Assembly: GCA_013365365.1 (NCBI GenBank)
Contig: JABVXU010000591.1
Coordinates: 1-33,333 of the forward strand
DNA: 33,333 bases
DNA from: Cruorifilaria tuberocauda
Lineage: Eukaryota > Nematoda > Chromadorea > Rhabditida > Onchocercidae
Reading direction: 5' to 3'
The notes under the pieces are model-generated. The model did not search any database. It was given only the letters and a program-made list of their open reading frames with translations, and had not been told where the DNA came from. The position numbers and the translations under genes are program-made. Positions 1 to 12,100 of the stretch are shown here, in pieces. The first letter of the stretch is position 1. Each line of letters begins with the position of its first letter.

Positions 1-466
1 TTTCTGGATAATATATTCAGAATGATGGATGATGGTAAAGAAGTCAGTGATTCCGTTTACTAATCTTTCACTAATGATAATTTTATAATTATTAGCAAAT
101 GAACAGTCTTACTATCATTTTCTAAACATTGGATACAATCCATCTAAAATCAATAATCAGTAAATCAATAAAATTGTTTAATATTAATAAAATCAATCTA
201 AAGGCAAATCAATAAGTATCATATAGAAAAGAATGAAATGGCTGTGATAAGAAAGAAATGTGCTTGAAGGTAAATGAATGTGATTCTCATCCAAATTCAT
301 TTTTTTTTAATTTATTCAAATGTAAAGGATTATTATCATAAAAAAAGAGAGGAATTAAACTATCGATAAACGAAAGAAGAAATTGATCAATTCTTGCAGT
401 TAAAATGGATATATCAGGTGTAATTATCGAGAAAATTCACAATTTACATTTATAAGATAACAACAA

Positions 467-650
467 ATTCAATCAATCCTGAAATATCATGGTAGAAGGA
501 AAAAATAAGAACAAGAAACTTAATCAGTCCTGAAATATAGTACTAAAAGAGATAATAAACAGAAAATTCAATCAATCCCAAAATACATAATGGAAGGGAT
601 AATAAAAAGTTTAATCAATCCCGAAATACAGTAATAAAAGGTAAAAATGA
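467..650 (+). repeat. Four diverged tandem units of 43–51 bp
   Basis: Units starting at about 467, 518, 566 and 610 share the core TYAATCARTCCYRAAATA followed by an AG-rich tail such as AAGGGATAATAAAAAG. Unit lengths differ by small indels. Confidence 0.75.
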
Positions 651-2844
651 AGGCAACTTTAGCATTTTTGATAGAAAAAAAAGGAAAATGCATGAATAAT
701 AAAATATGATGAACAAAATAATTTAAAAAAAATATCATGCTTTTTCATTTTGTAAATTATTCATTTTTAAATTTAAAAAAAAGAGAAGAAAAAAATGAGA
801 ACCTGCATGAATGAACGTTGCCGTATGAAAGGTGAGACTGTCGATTAAACTGATCATTTATTTAAAAAAAAAATATAAAATGATAATGCATTTGGTAATA
901 GAGTTTTAGAAGCGCAAATATTTAATTGATATTATGATGGTAGTTATTATTTTATAGGAAATAGAAGTGGAATGGATGAAACAGAAATGAGATTGATAAT
1001 TAAATAGTTACTTTAGTTAGAAGGTAAAAATGATAGGTAATAACAATTATCCATCATAATAATTGCAAAGCTTGTTTATGAGCAGCTAATCTGAAACTTT
1101 CGTAATATTTGCAATCATATTTAGCATCCATCAACTACAGCTATTAATTTTTTATTGGGCAATTTTTTTTTGTTGTTTCTCCTCGATAAAATAATTCTCA
1201 TCCATTTAGCATAAACAAGCAACGATGATGATTTCTTTTTCCGGATATACCAGTCTGAAAAATAGCGTCATTTGAAACCGTAATTTAAAAAAGAAGAAAA
1301 CATTAATTTATATGGAAAGTTAGCAATTTGTAAAAAACAGAAATGATTTTCTTTTTTACAAATTATACTGACTTTTTTCCTTACATTTAATTTAAATTAT
1401 TTACATTTTAGAAATATAGTTTAATGCAATCCTCATATTTATTTTGATAGCTTTAAGTTAGTCGCCAACTATTCATAAGTGGTCATGAATAATTATCATT
1501 CCTTGAAGATAATACTTATTTTTAAATTATTAATATTAAATCATTAAGTTAAATTATTGATTAAATTCTCAATTTAGGCGTTAAGTTATTATTATTCTTA
1601 AACTAAATATTAACTATTAAATTATTTATAATTTAATTCGTTTATTTGATTAATTTAATTAGGTTAATTTAATTCTTTATTTATCCCCTGTTTTATTATA
1701 ACAAACAAAATTTAAGAATCGTTTAAATAAAATCTATTTCCAACTTTAACAACTTTTTGGCTTTTCATGAACCATTTCTTTTTTTTTTAAATTTCTGATA
1801 TAAGTTCTCTCCTACTGCTATGTATTGAACATTTCCCATTTACATTTACTCTGAAAATTAGACAACAATTTTTTTTAATGGAAGATAATTTAATCTTTTT
1901 TGAGGGTGGCAACTCTCTCTCAGTTTCATTACTTTGATCTCATAATTTGATCAGTTAGCAATATCATTTGAAGAAATTTTATATTTAATTTTTTGATCCC
2001 GTAATTTGGTCAATTAATATCATCCGGAATGATTATTCTGCTTTCATGATCAGCAATTTCCGTTTCATTTTCCAAAATATCATGCTCATATTATACTGTC
2101 TAAAATTTTTCCTGATGGTTACTTATCTCTTACTTTTAAACTTATATTTTATTTTAGATAACAATCAATAAGTCATATTAAAAACGACACTTAAAAATTT
2201 TTCCTCAAAAACTTTAAGCAGAATAATACGTCTTAGTCCCCAATCAAGATTTAAAGTTCTAAAAATTCTCGAAAAACAGTTTCTCGATTTTCTTATAACC
2301 GAAATAATTGAAATATTGAAGAGAACAGGTAAAATGATTGAGTGAAACGGAAGAGAAAGAAATAGAAAGGAAAGGAAAGAGTATAAAATTGAAGTTCAAT
2401 TTAAATTTATTCATTTGGCCCATAGCCTGAAAAGTCTTTCTACTCCAAATAATCTCATCGTATACCTCATCAAATCAATAAACACTTACTTCATACTTAC
2501 AAATGCACGAAAAATACTACTTCCCTTTGAATATTCTAAGCATTTCGAGAATAAATTTCAGCTTAACGCATTTCCCTATTCTCTTTTTCTTTCTTCGCAG
2601 AAAATAAAAGATGAGAAAAATCATTTATCATAAATCACTGATAATTTGATCGAATATTTATGTATGAGATTGATTTAAATTCTTATACGAAAGATATCAA
2701 AAATGAAGATTTAATTCGAAAATGATAAGTTGATAAATTGATAAATTAATTTGCTATTCTAAAGATAATTATAAAGATGTGATAATTATGAAAATAATTC
2801 AAACACGTCCATTTTGATGATATTTCGATATTTTCAATCATTTA

Positions 2845-2980
2845 GAGACTTAAAATCGTATTTTGGATCATTCGAGAGTTAAAATTTTGTTTTGGATGAA
2901 CTGAGACTTATTTGAATCAACCAAGATTTAAGATCTTGTTTTGGATCAATTGAGATTTGAAATCATGTTTTGATTAATTT
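2845..2980 (+). repeat. 29-bp tandem repeat, five units
   Basis: Units at 2845, 2874, 2903 (shortened to 20 bp), 2923 and 2952 follow the pattern GAGAYTTAAAATC.T.TTTTGGATCAATT. Divergence is about 15–30% between copies, so the array is old. Confidence 0.8.
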
Positions 2981-3913
2981 ATAATAATATTCAAGTAACA
3001 AAAAGAATCATTAAAATGAAATTAGAAAAAAGCATCAATCTAATTAAATTCATCGTTTCAAAAAAAGAAAACAATTAAATTCCAGCAGTTTCATTTTAAA
3101 TGCTTTCTACCAAAAAATAAAACAAAAAGAGATTCAATCACAATTTTCCAAAAATAAAAAAAAAATTCAGCCATTTTCCGTCGCCACTCATATAAGTTAA
3201 CTTAATATTAGCAGTAATCGATTTTCCGATCCATTTTTTTTGTTCCTTACTAACGAACTTTCATTGTTTTATGCATGTATAAATTCATGCATGCTTAGCT
3301 ATTAGCTGAAATTTTAAAAGAAAAAAAAGTAAAATCAAAATTACTTTTAAATATGCGTTTTGGAGTGATATTGATTATCATTATTTGTAATAGTTTTTTT
3401 TTTTTTGATATAATTTTCTAGAAACAGTTTTTTGCATTTTATATATTTTATTTAAATTCAATTTCAGTTATAATTTTTTTGTCCTTCTAAAATCATTTCA
3501 TGGATAAGTAAATTGATGAAAATTTTTTATTTTTAGTTAATAAAATGAATTACATATTATATTTACTATTTTTATTTGTGTACTTTTATGATTGATATAA
3601 ATTGAATTTATAGAAAACTAATCTTTTTATTGATTAAAAATATGAAAGAATGTGATAGCTACAAAAAGATTAGTAATATGATTAGATAAGTAATGAATTT
3701 TAATTAGCTAAGCTTATCATTTATCGATTGTTATCTGAGAAATTTAATTGTTCATGTATGAAAGTTGAAATTTTATAAAAAAAAGAAATACATTTTTTTT
3801 TGCGCCTTTCTTTCTGAAAATTAAAAAGATAGAAATTCCTTTAGGTTTAGGCATCATGATATAAGCCTAATTAAATATAACCTAGCTAGTGGATGAAAAT
3901 AAAAGCCTTTCTC

Positions 3914-3949
3914 GTATGGAAGCTCATAAAGCTAATAAGCTTTCATATG
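3914..3949. repeat. Imperfect inverted repeat
   Basis: TATGGAAGCT and AGCTTTCATA, separated by about 14 bases, pair at 9 of 10 positions. It lies in otherwise empty AT-rich DNA; no function is apparent. Confidence 0.5.
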
Positions 3950-4300
3950 GTTAAAACAATATATAGCAGCTTTGGTCTATTGATTAATTCGTTTCCTTGA
4001 AAATGCTTACATTATGATTATAATGGTTTTTATTAATCTCATTACTGGCCTCATTAATAAAATAATAAACCATAAAATTCGTTGTTTCATTTTTTTTAAA
4101 TCGAAAAGATTTTTTGCATGAATTATTAGCATTGCAAAATATTAAACAGATATTTTAAATTTAAATATCAATGATAACAATTATCATTACTCAATCTTTT
4201 CCTCAAATTAATCAGTTATCAGAAATGTTATCAGAAATGATCATTTTCATTTGATGATATTATTAAAAGAAAGAAATTTAAATTATTAATTTGAAATAGA

Positions 4301-4336
4301 GGGAGAGAGAGAGAGAGAGCGAGAGAGAGAGAGAGT
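4301..4336 (+). repeat. (GA)n microsatellite
   Basis: A run of GA dinucleotides interrupted once by GC at 4320. One of several GA/CT microsatellites in the window (others at 7154, 17708, 25325, 27484). Confidence 0.95.
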
Positions 4337-4998
4337 GGTTGATGATATATGAAAGGAAATTGGAAATTTTGAAACTTTAAAAGATTCATTGAATGATTTC
4401 ACTTAATCTATAGATACTTCAAAAAAAAAACTAATTGAAATGACGAAAATACAAAATTTTTTAAAATAAATTCAAATATTTTATTAAAACATTTAAAACA
4501 TTATAAAGATACTGTAAGCATCAAAAATGTGTAATTAATTGGAAATTAAAAAGCAAATTTAACTTAATTAGAAGTAACTTACTTAAATAGAAATTGCAAT
4601 AAAACAAAGAAAGATATATTCTACACTTCGAACAAAAAAAAAAAAAGAAAATGAAATTGTGTGAGAAGATAGATAAGTTTCTTCACGTATAAATCATTAC
4701 GAGAATTTTAAGCGTACCGTATCCAACAACGACGTCTTTCTTTCCTTTTCAGTATTTTTTTTAAATCTCTTTCAATTCTATAAAATAAATTATTCAACTG
4801 ATAAGCATTTCTTTTTGTTTTCTTTTTTTATCACAAAAATTTTATTTCTATCAAACAATTAATAAATAATACTAAAATGCTTTAAATCGAAGTGTGACAA
4901 ATAACGTTTTACTTAACTTCCTAAACAATATTTTATCCTTCTTATCTGAAAAAAAAATAACGAAAACTTTTTTTTTGAAAATTCTGGAATCTATTAAA

Positions 4999-5430
4999 TT
5001 AACATTTGCCTATACACATACATACACACACGCACATACAGAAACATTTATATAAAACATACATATTAACATGCATACACACACATTTATACAGACACAT
5101 TTATATATAACATACATACACATACACACAATACATACATACATACACACACATATACATACACATACACATACTATGGAAACACATTTATAGAAAATAT
5201 ATGATCATATATTAACACATATACATGCATATGCACACGTACACATACACACATACACGTACAGATACACATTTATATAAAACATAATCATATATTAACA
5301 CATACACATACACATACTATGGAAACACATTTATAGAAAACATATAATCATATATTAACACACATAAACTTACACACATACACACACACACACACATACA
5401 TACATACATACACATTTATATAAAGCATAT
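4999..5430 (+). repeat. CA-rich compound microsatellite with a higher-order repeat
   Basis: Mixed (CA)n, (ACAT)n and CACATACA runs with an embedded longer unit. A segment of about 55–60 bp containing ATACTATGGAAACACATTTA and then ATCATATATTAACAC occurs at about 5161-5220 and again at about 5304-5363, an offset of 143 bp. Shorter relatives with ATTTATATAAAACATA recur at about 5047, 5099 and 5271. Confidence 0.9.
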
Positions 5431-6239
5431 ATCATTTGTAAAAGGTCATAGCTTGGAAATTCGGTGAATTTAATTATTGAAAATTAGTAAAAAATAAATT
5501 TAGAAAAAAAAAAGACATTTTTTATTTGTGAATGACAGTAAATTGAAGGAAGGATGAGAAATTAAACGAACCATTAAGTAAATAGCACTAAAAGTATTTT
5601 CATCGATCAATTCTTACTCTTTCATGCTCTTTTTTCCCACATTTTTATCCTTTTTAGCTTACAGTCCAATAAAAACAAAACATATATTTAAGTTATAAAT
5701 AAGAGTAAGCAATGAATAAGCCATTACCGTACTTCATCTAATAATCATTTCTATTGGTATCAAAAAAGATAACAATTGTGAAATCTCAATTCAGATATTT
5801 AATTAAAAATTATTTGCTTCTATTCAATAAGCTACACCGCAAAATTTTATCAATTATATCTTTTTATATACATCTTAACTTAGCATAAACAATGATAGCA
5901 TGCTCGCATTATTCAGAAATAGAAATTTTGAAAAATTGAAAACAGATATCGTTAAAATTGTTAAGCCATGAATGGAATGAAGCGGATATGATAATAGCTT
6001 TTTTTTCTTGTTGCTTAATTGCAGTATTGCATGGCTTCCAATTGTAAACATTTATTGATAATATATTTATCATAATTACACAAATATAATCAATCCTATA
6101 AATAAAGGAAAGCAAACATTATTGAAATACGGTTGAAAAGATCTGATTTTAATTAATATACAAATAAAAATTGTTCTACTCTATCAAGATTACCATATAT
6201 AATATATGATAGTTTATGAGTAATTCCGGTAATTTTGAT

Positions 6240-6440
6240 AAAATAAAAGTTTTATTTAAATCAGTGTAACTATGGAGCAATGATTCTTGACTTGTATTTT
6301 GAAGCTTGCTAGTAGCTTTTTACAAGCCCATTGAAAAAGATAACGATGATAGCAATCGATAAGTACTGCTTCTTAAATTCCCAATAAAGGAAGAAAATAT
6401 TTAAATCAATGCAACAATGGAACAATGATTGTCGATGATG
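6240..6440 (+). repeat. Diverged direct duplication
   Basis: TTTAAATCAGTGTAACTATGGAGCAATGATT near 6255 recurs in changed form (ATTTAAATCAATGCAACAATGG) near 6400, about 147 bp apart. An old local duplication. Confidence 0.5.
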
Positions 6441-7153
6441 AAAGGCCTACATTTATTTAAGGTTTCTTTACTCCCCGAATTGCAGGACAAAATTAAACGG
6501 AAAAGAGATGAAATAGTAATTTTAAAATCAGACAGCAACACTTTCATTATCCAATAGAATTGCAATGTCAGCAGAGTATATGCTTTTTCTCGAGAAAAAG
6601 AAATGTCAGTTTAAAAATGTTGAAATCCGCCTATTTCCCGGTTCATTCATAGAAATCAAATTAAGAGATGAAGCGGAGGCGGAAAATGAAGCTTTAAATC
6701 CGTTCTTATTCGTCCTTACAGCTTTTAATAAGCCAGAAGATAATACAATGCTTTCAAATTTGAAAAACTAATGAAACTATCATTAGTAAAATTAGTGCTT
6801 AATATTTTTGCATATTAAAATTGCGAGAATTTTGAAGATAAGCGCTTATGCAGCTTTTCCTCTTTTGATCCGAAATGAAGAATCTTCATTTCAAAAAAAT
6901 AACAGGACAGGAACGGAACTCTTCTTTTTCAGGCTTTTAGTTATGTTCAATTACTTGAAGCATTTATAAGTGCTTCACTTCTTCTTCCCTTTTTCATGTA
7001 ATTAAATTTTTCTCTCATCAATTTTAATTACCTAAAGAATTTAAGCTTAAAAACCTGAACCTATGAATAATTGCCATTTTTAATCAGATGATAAGATTCT
7101 TGCAAAAATATATGTAATTGTTTATTGTAAATAAAATAACTTCTAATTCATTT

Positions 7154-7172
7154 ATCTCTCTCTCTCTCTCTC
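7154..7172 (+). repeat. (TC)n microsatellite
   Basis: Nine or so uninterrupted TC dinucleotides in the 3' flank of the channel gene. Confidence 0.95.
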
Positions 7173-8360
7173 AGTGTCCTATTCGTCCTTGCGAAAGTTC
7201 AAAGGAAGGAAGATACTTTTGAAATGAGAAAAACAAAATACAATTGGCTCCAAACTTTCTAAACATTGAGAAAGTATAATGAATTCATTTGAACTCGGAA
7301 GTATTCCTTCTCAGAGTTCTGATCAAAGTGAAAATTGTGAAAATTAAAGCTAAGCTGATTTTTAATAAGTCTAAGAATAAAGTATATATACACGATCCTT
7401 TCACATGGAAATCAAATTTTCTCGACTCTAACAAAATTGCCTACTCTAACAAAATTAAACTCCAAGGTTGTTAATTAATAAATTCTTAAATAACAACACT
7501 AAAAGTACATAAATTTTTCCAATGTTTAATGAATAGTACTGAAATGTGCGATGGCCATATTATTATTATTATTAGGAAAAAAAAGAATCAAAGCTCTAAA
7601 TTAAAAAAAAAAAAACGAAAAAACAATTTCAATTTTTATTCGAGCATTGGTTCATATACAATTTATTTCAGCATTTTTATCTTACATGTCAACACAACTA
7701 AGCTTCAAACTTAGCTTATCAATCAACAGTGCAAATTTATCTTAGCATAATATATTTTTGCATTTGACAATTTTTTTTTTAATATGACTGAAATTGAAAA
7801 CAAAATTACTGTGAATAATTATTAGAAGTTAGTGAAATTTAATTTAAACATAACTCAATCACATAAAATGAAATACAATCAACAAAAAAAAAAAACTTTT
7901 ATATATACAAAAATGCTGATAAACGATAATCATCTTAATATCTAGAAAAAAATTATTGATTCCTTATCATACAACAAATGCTATTTCGATTATACGATTA
8001 TAAATTCAAATTTGACTATTAATTTTTTGGTAAGTTCGTAAATCTCTATTGGATTTTAAATCCTTCCATAATTAAAAGTTAAAAAAATTTTTCGATATAA
8101 ATAATTGAATATGCATTAAATGCAAGAAAGAAAATGAAACTTATTGTAAAACTCATTTATAAAACTTGGCAATCACATCTTTTATGCTCTTTTTTTTTCT
8201 TGAAATTAATTTACTTTCTTCAAAAAATTCCTAATCAAACGGAAAATAAAAAAGGTAAAAAAAGAATTGAAAGGTACGCACAAACAAATTATAATAAATT
8301 AATTATAAGAACGCTGAGAATCCTCAAAGTAATAATAATAATAATCACATTTCATTTCAT

Positions 8361-9193
8361 TTAAGTATCAGATAAATTTTCAGCTTTCACTGTATTACAT
8401 TTATTCTTCACGGAGCTATCATTTGAAGCAATAATTGAGGATGCTGTAAGATTGGCATTTCGTAAAATTCGATTTGGTCGTAAAAACTCAACCAATGAGC
8501 TTAATTCACGATTGATATCAGCTAGCTGATATTCCATCGCAGTCATTCGCATTGATAAACCTTCCTGATTATTTTGAACATCATGCATCAATTCATATGT
8601 ATTTGATGTAGTCTAAATTATTCACAATTAACTTAATTTGCCAAAAGATTGGATAAATTTTTCTAATTCATTAATTAATTTTAAAAAATAAAATAAAATT
8701 AATTAGCTTGTTTTTTAAACAAAATTAATTATGCATCTAATTAAAAGCACTAATTTTATGATTGAAAATTACGAGATTACAGCAAATTAATGAAATAGAA
8801 ATTGTTTATTTGTTTAAAACAAAAACAATAGATTCTAAATAGCACCATAAATAATAATAATAAGAAACCTTTGCGACATCACCCAGAGAAACCGAATTCT
8901 CTGTTAGCTTCCTCTGATCTCGCTTTACCTTTCGTAATCTAAAAACTTTCAAATGAACCTTTCATTGATTTTATCAGTGATTCCGAAATTTCCTTATCAA
9001 AAAGTTGCAAAAAATTTTTGAAAGAATTAAGAAGGAAAATAAAAAAATTTTGATAAATAACTAACGCATAAATTGCAACCAGAAATTTTCGTTGATGCAT
9101 GCGAATTTTTGCTGGTTCAATTTTATCTACCAAACATCGATATTTGTAAATTAGCCATGTTTCACGTAATACATTTGCTGCTGTATGTTTTAA
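8361..9193 (-). other. kcnl: kcnl exons 17–19: calmodulin-binding domain, coiled coil, C-terminal tail
   Basis: Residues about 546-620 form the calmodulin-binding domain. Exon 17 reads [19 protein letters not shown] and then [11 protein letters not shown]; exon 18 continues [20 protein letters not shown]. The exon 17 donor is placed at 9065-9064 so that GC joined to A gives Ala and restores the frame; reading on gives a longer ORF that no longer resembles the family. Exon 19 (8612-8361) begins [13 protein letters not shown], has heptad-like spacing through [20 protein letters not shown] (coiled coil), and ends in a polar Ser/Asn-rich tail before TAA at 8363-8361. No canonical AATAAA is obvious within about 300 bases past the stop. 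Confidence 0.92.
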
Positions 9194-12100
9194 CTAAAAT
9201 TTAAAAAACTGATTATGATATTCATGATAATAGATATGTTTTTTACAGTAGTATTATTTAAATTATTTAAAGTTAGAAATTAAAAGTATTATTTAAAATT
9301 AGAAGTTTAATTGACTCTATCGTTATTGAGAAATATTTTTACAAATAGAAATGCTAATTAGAATTAATTACTTGTTTGGTAAGTTGTGTATCCATCATGA
9401 AATTATGCACATGCTTCTCGGCACGAGTTAATTCAAGCTTCCGTGCTATCACTGCAACTACCATTGATGACGTGCATGTACCCTGAAAGCAATTCTCCCA
9501 TTCAATCTTTTACAGAAATCCTAAATCGTTATTCACTTTAAATGAAATTAGAAAATTCATTTTAAAATAGAAAGTGAGAAGAAAAAAGTTGGATATTTTT
9601 TAATTTGAAAACATAATCAACAAGTTAAATTATCAGAAAATCTGAAGAAGAATTCATTGTTTTTCCTTTTTTGATTATTTTTTGAATAATTGATATTTGT
9701 GCTAAAGAAATTAGCTTATAAGATATCTATGTATCACTTCAGTTTTCAAATCTATCTCACTGAAATCTTTTGCATGGAGCAATTACCATTTCAACTATCG
9801 GCTTTCTCTTCAAAATATCGCATGATCGTTTTTTCTTGCGTGTTTAGCTGATTACCATTCACTGATAATTATCATTACAAGAGTATTTCTACGTGATTAT
9901 CATTACGCATTCTCTACTCTATGTCTACGTGATTATCATTAACTTTATACCTTGTCTGTCTACGTGATTATCATCATACATATCTCTTGTATGTCTACGT
10001 GACTATGACTTTGTCTCTTGTATGTCTACGTGACTATGACTTTGTCTCTTGTATGTCTACGTGACTATGACTTTGTCTCTTGTACGTCTCTAACAAACAA
10101 CTCATCTCAATGTACTTATCATACTGCCATTCAACTCCGTCTTCATTAGAACCGTTCTTTCTCACAACAACCCTTTTGTAATCTTACCATCCTTGTAACT
10201 CTTACTCTTACCTAATAACAAGCTCTCCCCTTCTAAACCTATATAAGTACTCCAAAGATCTCTCAGCCATATCTTCTTCTTCACTTCTTCACTTCACTCC
10301 AACCAGCTCCTCAAGTAAAACTCTGCGGATTGCAACTATATTAATAAAGTATATCCGCCAAAGAGACGTAATCGCCAAACTTCCATCAACCTGCGCATCA
10401 ATCATATGATCGTCTGCGACAGCTCATATTGTCTGACAATGCTAAAAACTTTGCTTTAGTTTGAAAATTACTGCAAGTAAACAGAAATCAAGAACTAAGG
10501 CCATTAAATTGGCAGTTCATTAGCCGAGGAGCTCCTTGGCAAGGAGGAAAAATGGTCGAAGTAGTGAAGAACCTCTTGGAAATAGGTGAATTCACCAGAC
10601 GGTAGCAGGTTGAATTCCCCGAAAGACCATTAATAGATCATGAAAGCAAGCATTATGTGCAGAGGATTTTCTTGTATGGACGATTTATGAGGAGATGAGG
10701 ACAGCTTACGGGAATGTTTCTGGGATAGGAATCAGTCTGCTTAACTAGAACTACAAGAGTACCAGAACCAGAAACGGTTACAACAGTGGTGGAAGATATG
10801 GCAAGAGGAATATTTGGAAGAATTGGGAAGACGAACTCAAAGAATCACAAAATCCTCCGCAGTCGCATACAACGAGGCCAATCGAGGAGTAGTATTATTG
10901 AAAGGAGAAGGTTCTAGAAATTCCTGGAAAATGAATCGAAGGAAAGGATGTCGAAGGGTGTACCGTTGACCTCTTTTATCCTTTAGAGTTGTCAGGTTTG
11001 GAAAGTCCAAACTCTGATTCCTCTTCGCCCCCCGAGAGTTGCCGAGGGAAACCGATGGATTGTGAAATCTACTGTTCTAGATTTAATACTGTATATGGTG
11101 CGCTCATCATTGTCTGTAATCTGTATAAGAGAGTTCTGTACATGAACAGATCAGCATCTTCTTTGTTATACGTGAGAACCGTACGTGAACCGCCCTCCAC
11201 CAAAATAAAGAAGGTTCTGAGCACCAGCACCAGAGCTATTGCTGAGAATTTGTCTCAATGATAACGATGGGGAAAAATAATTTCCCTTCTCCCTTGGCCT
11301 GACTGACATCGTTTTTAATACTCGGCTGGATATTGTAGAATTGTTGATGCTAATATATATCAATGCTGTATTATTGTACATATCAAATCTATCCGAATAA
11401 AAGTTTAATTACTCAAGTTTAAGATACACGCACGTGTAACGGTTATCACTGCCGCCTGACACAGAAGTCAGCAGTTTGATTTCACGTAAATAGAAGAGTT
11501 ACTCTCAATGCAGAAAGAATACCCTCGGTCCTGTCACGGTGATAGAAAATCGCCGGCAATTCTAACTCTTATCATTTCTCATTCAGTTCTAACTCTTCCT
11601 TATCAGTTCTCATTCTACTTCGTTTATCAATAATCACAAGGAAATGATCTATTAGCATTCATATTCATAAAAAATAAATCGTTAGCACAATTATTTTCTC
11701 TGGAACAGTAATCTGTTCAAGTCGAAAAGCTTTCATGATAACTTAGAAATAAACCACTTCTGTTTTTGCAAGAAAAAGAAAGAAATCATGGAATTAAACT
11801 TACTAAAATACCAGTGATAACGGCCATTGCACGTCCGCAATATGTATTTGGTACAATATCACCTGTAAATTTTTGAAAAATTAAATTCAGAAAGATTTTA
11901 CACGTCACTTAGAAGGTACATTTCATAATCATAGGCATAATATAGCTATAGTTGTAATCTTAATTGATATAGACTTACCATAACCAACAGAAAGAAAAGT
12001 TATTGCAATTAGCCATAAGGAATTAAGATAATCTTGATGCTTCTGAGCATGAATATTAATTGGATCAGCTGCATGATGCCTATAAAATTTCATCAAATTC

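Larger units (their letters stand above)
1..8360. other. 3' flank of kcnl: no supportable gene
   Basis: AT-rich DNA with frequent stops in all frames. It contains the tandem repeats and microsatellites listed separately. The longest open frames are 60–76 codons of low-complexity sequence; the one at 6565-6771 is the least unlike a protein but has no recognisable motif and no supporting splice structure. The transcript end of the channel gene must lie in its right part, but I cannot place it. Confidence 0.6.
9840..11640 (+). mobile_element. Decayed, internally deleted BEL/Pao LTR retrotransposon remnant
   Basis: Within the intron between channel exons 15 and 16, this block is visibly richer in G+C than the surrounding intron and reads on the opposite strand to the host gene. 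It has an LTR-like left part (repeats, TATAAG at 10242, AATAAA at 10343), two pieces of a BEL/Pao integrase (10501-10605 and about 10772-10969), and a right part with another AATAAA at 11396. Gag, protease, reverse transcriptase and RNase H are not visible. The ends are approximate: I could not find matching LTR copies or a target-site duplication by eye, so the right part may be a different or diverged element. Confidence 0.7.

Noticed and set aside
2415..2633. 72-codon plus-strand frame
   Set aside because: Its start is not an ATG in the sequence, its composition follows local AT bias and nothing supports splicing.
6565..6771. 68-codon plus-strand frame (MSAEYMLFLEKKK…) with Glu/Ala-rich middle
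   Set aside because: Slightly protein-like, but no known motif, no convincing splice partners and of a length expected by chance in 33 kb.
8939..9133. 64-codon minus frame continuing past exon 17
   Set aside because: After the GC|GTTAGT donor at 9065 the reading leaves the SK family; splicing to 8938 restores the conserved [11 protein letters not shown].
10989..11261. 90-codon plus-strand frame, longest but one in the window
   Set aside because: Lies in the retrotransposon remnant after the integrase end; its start is TTG and it does not resemble any protein I know. The weak match VRFGKSKL is in a different frame.
11166..11381. 71-codon minus frame in the insert
   Set aside because: Antisense to the retrotransposon remnant, no motif.
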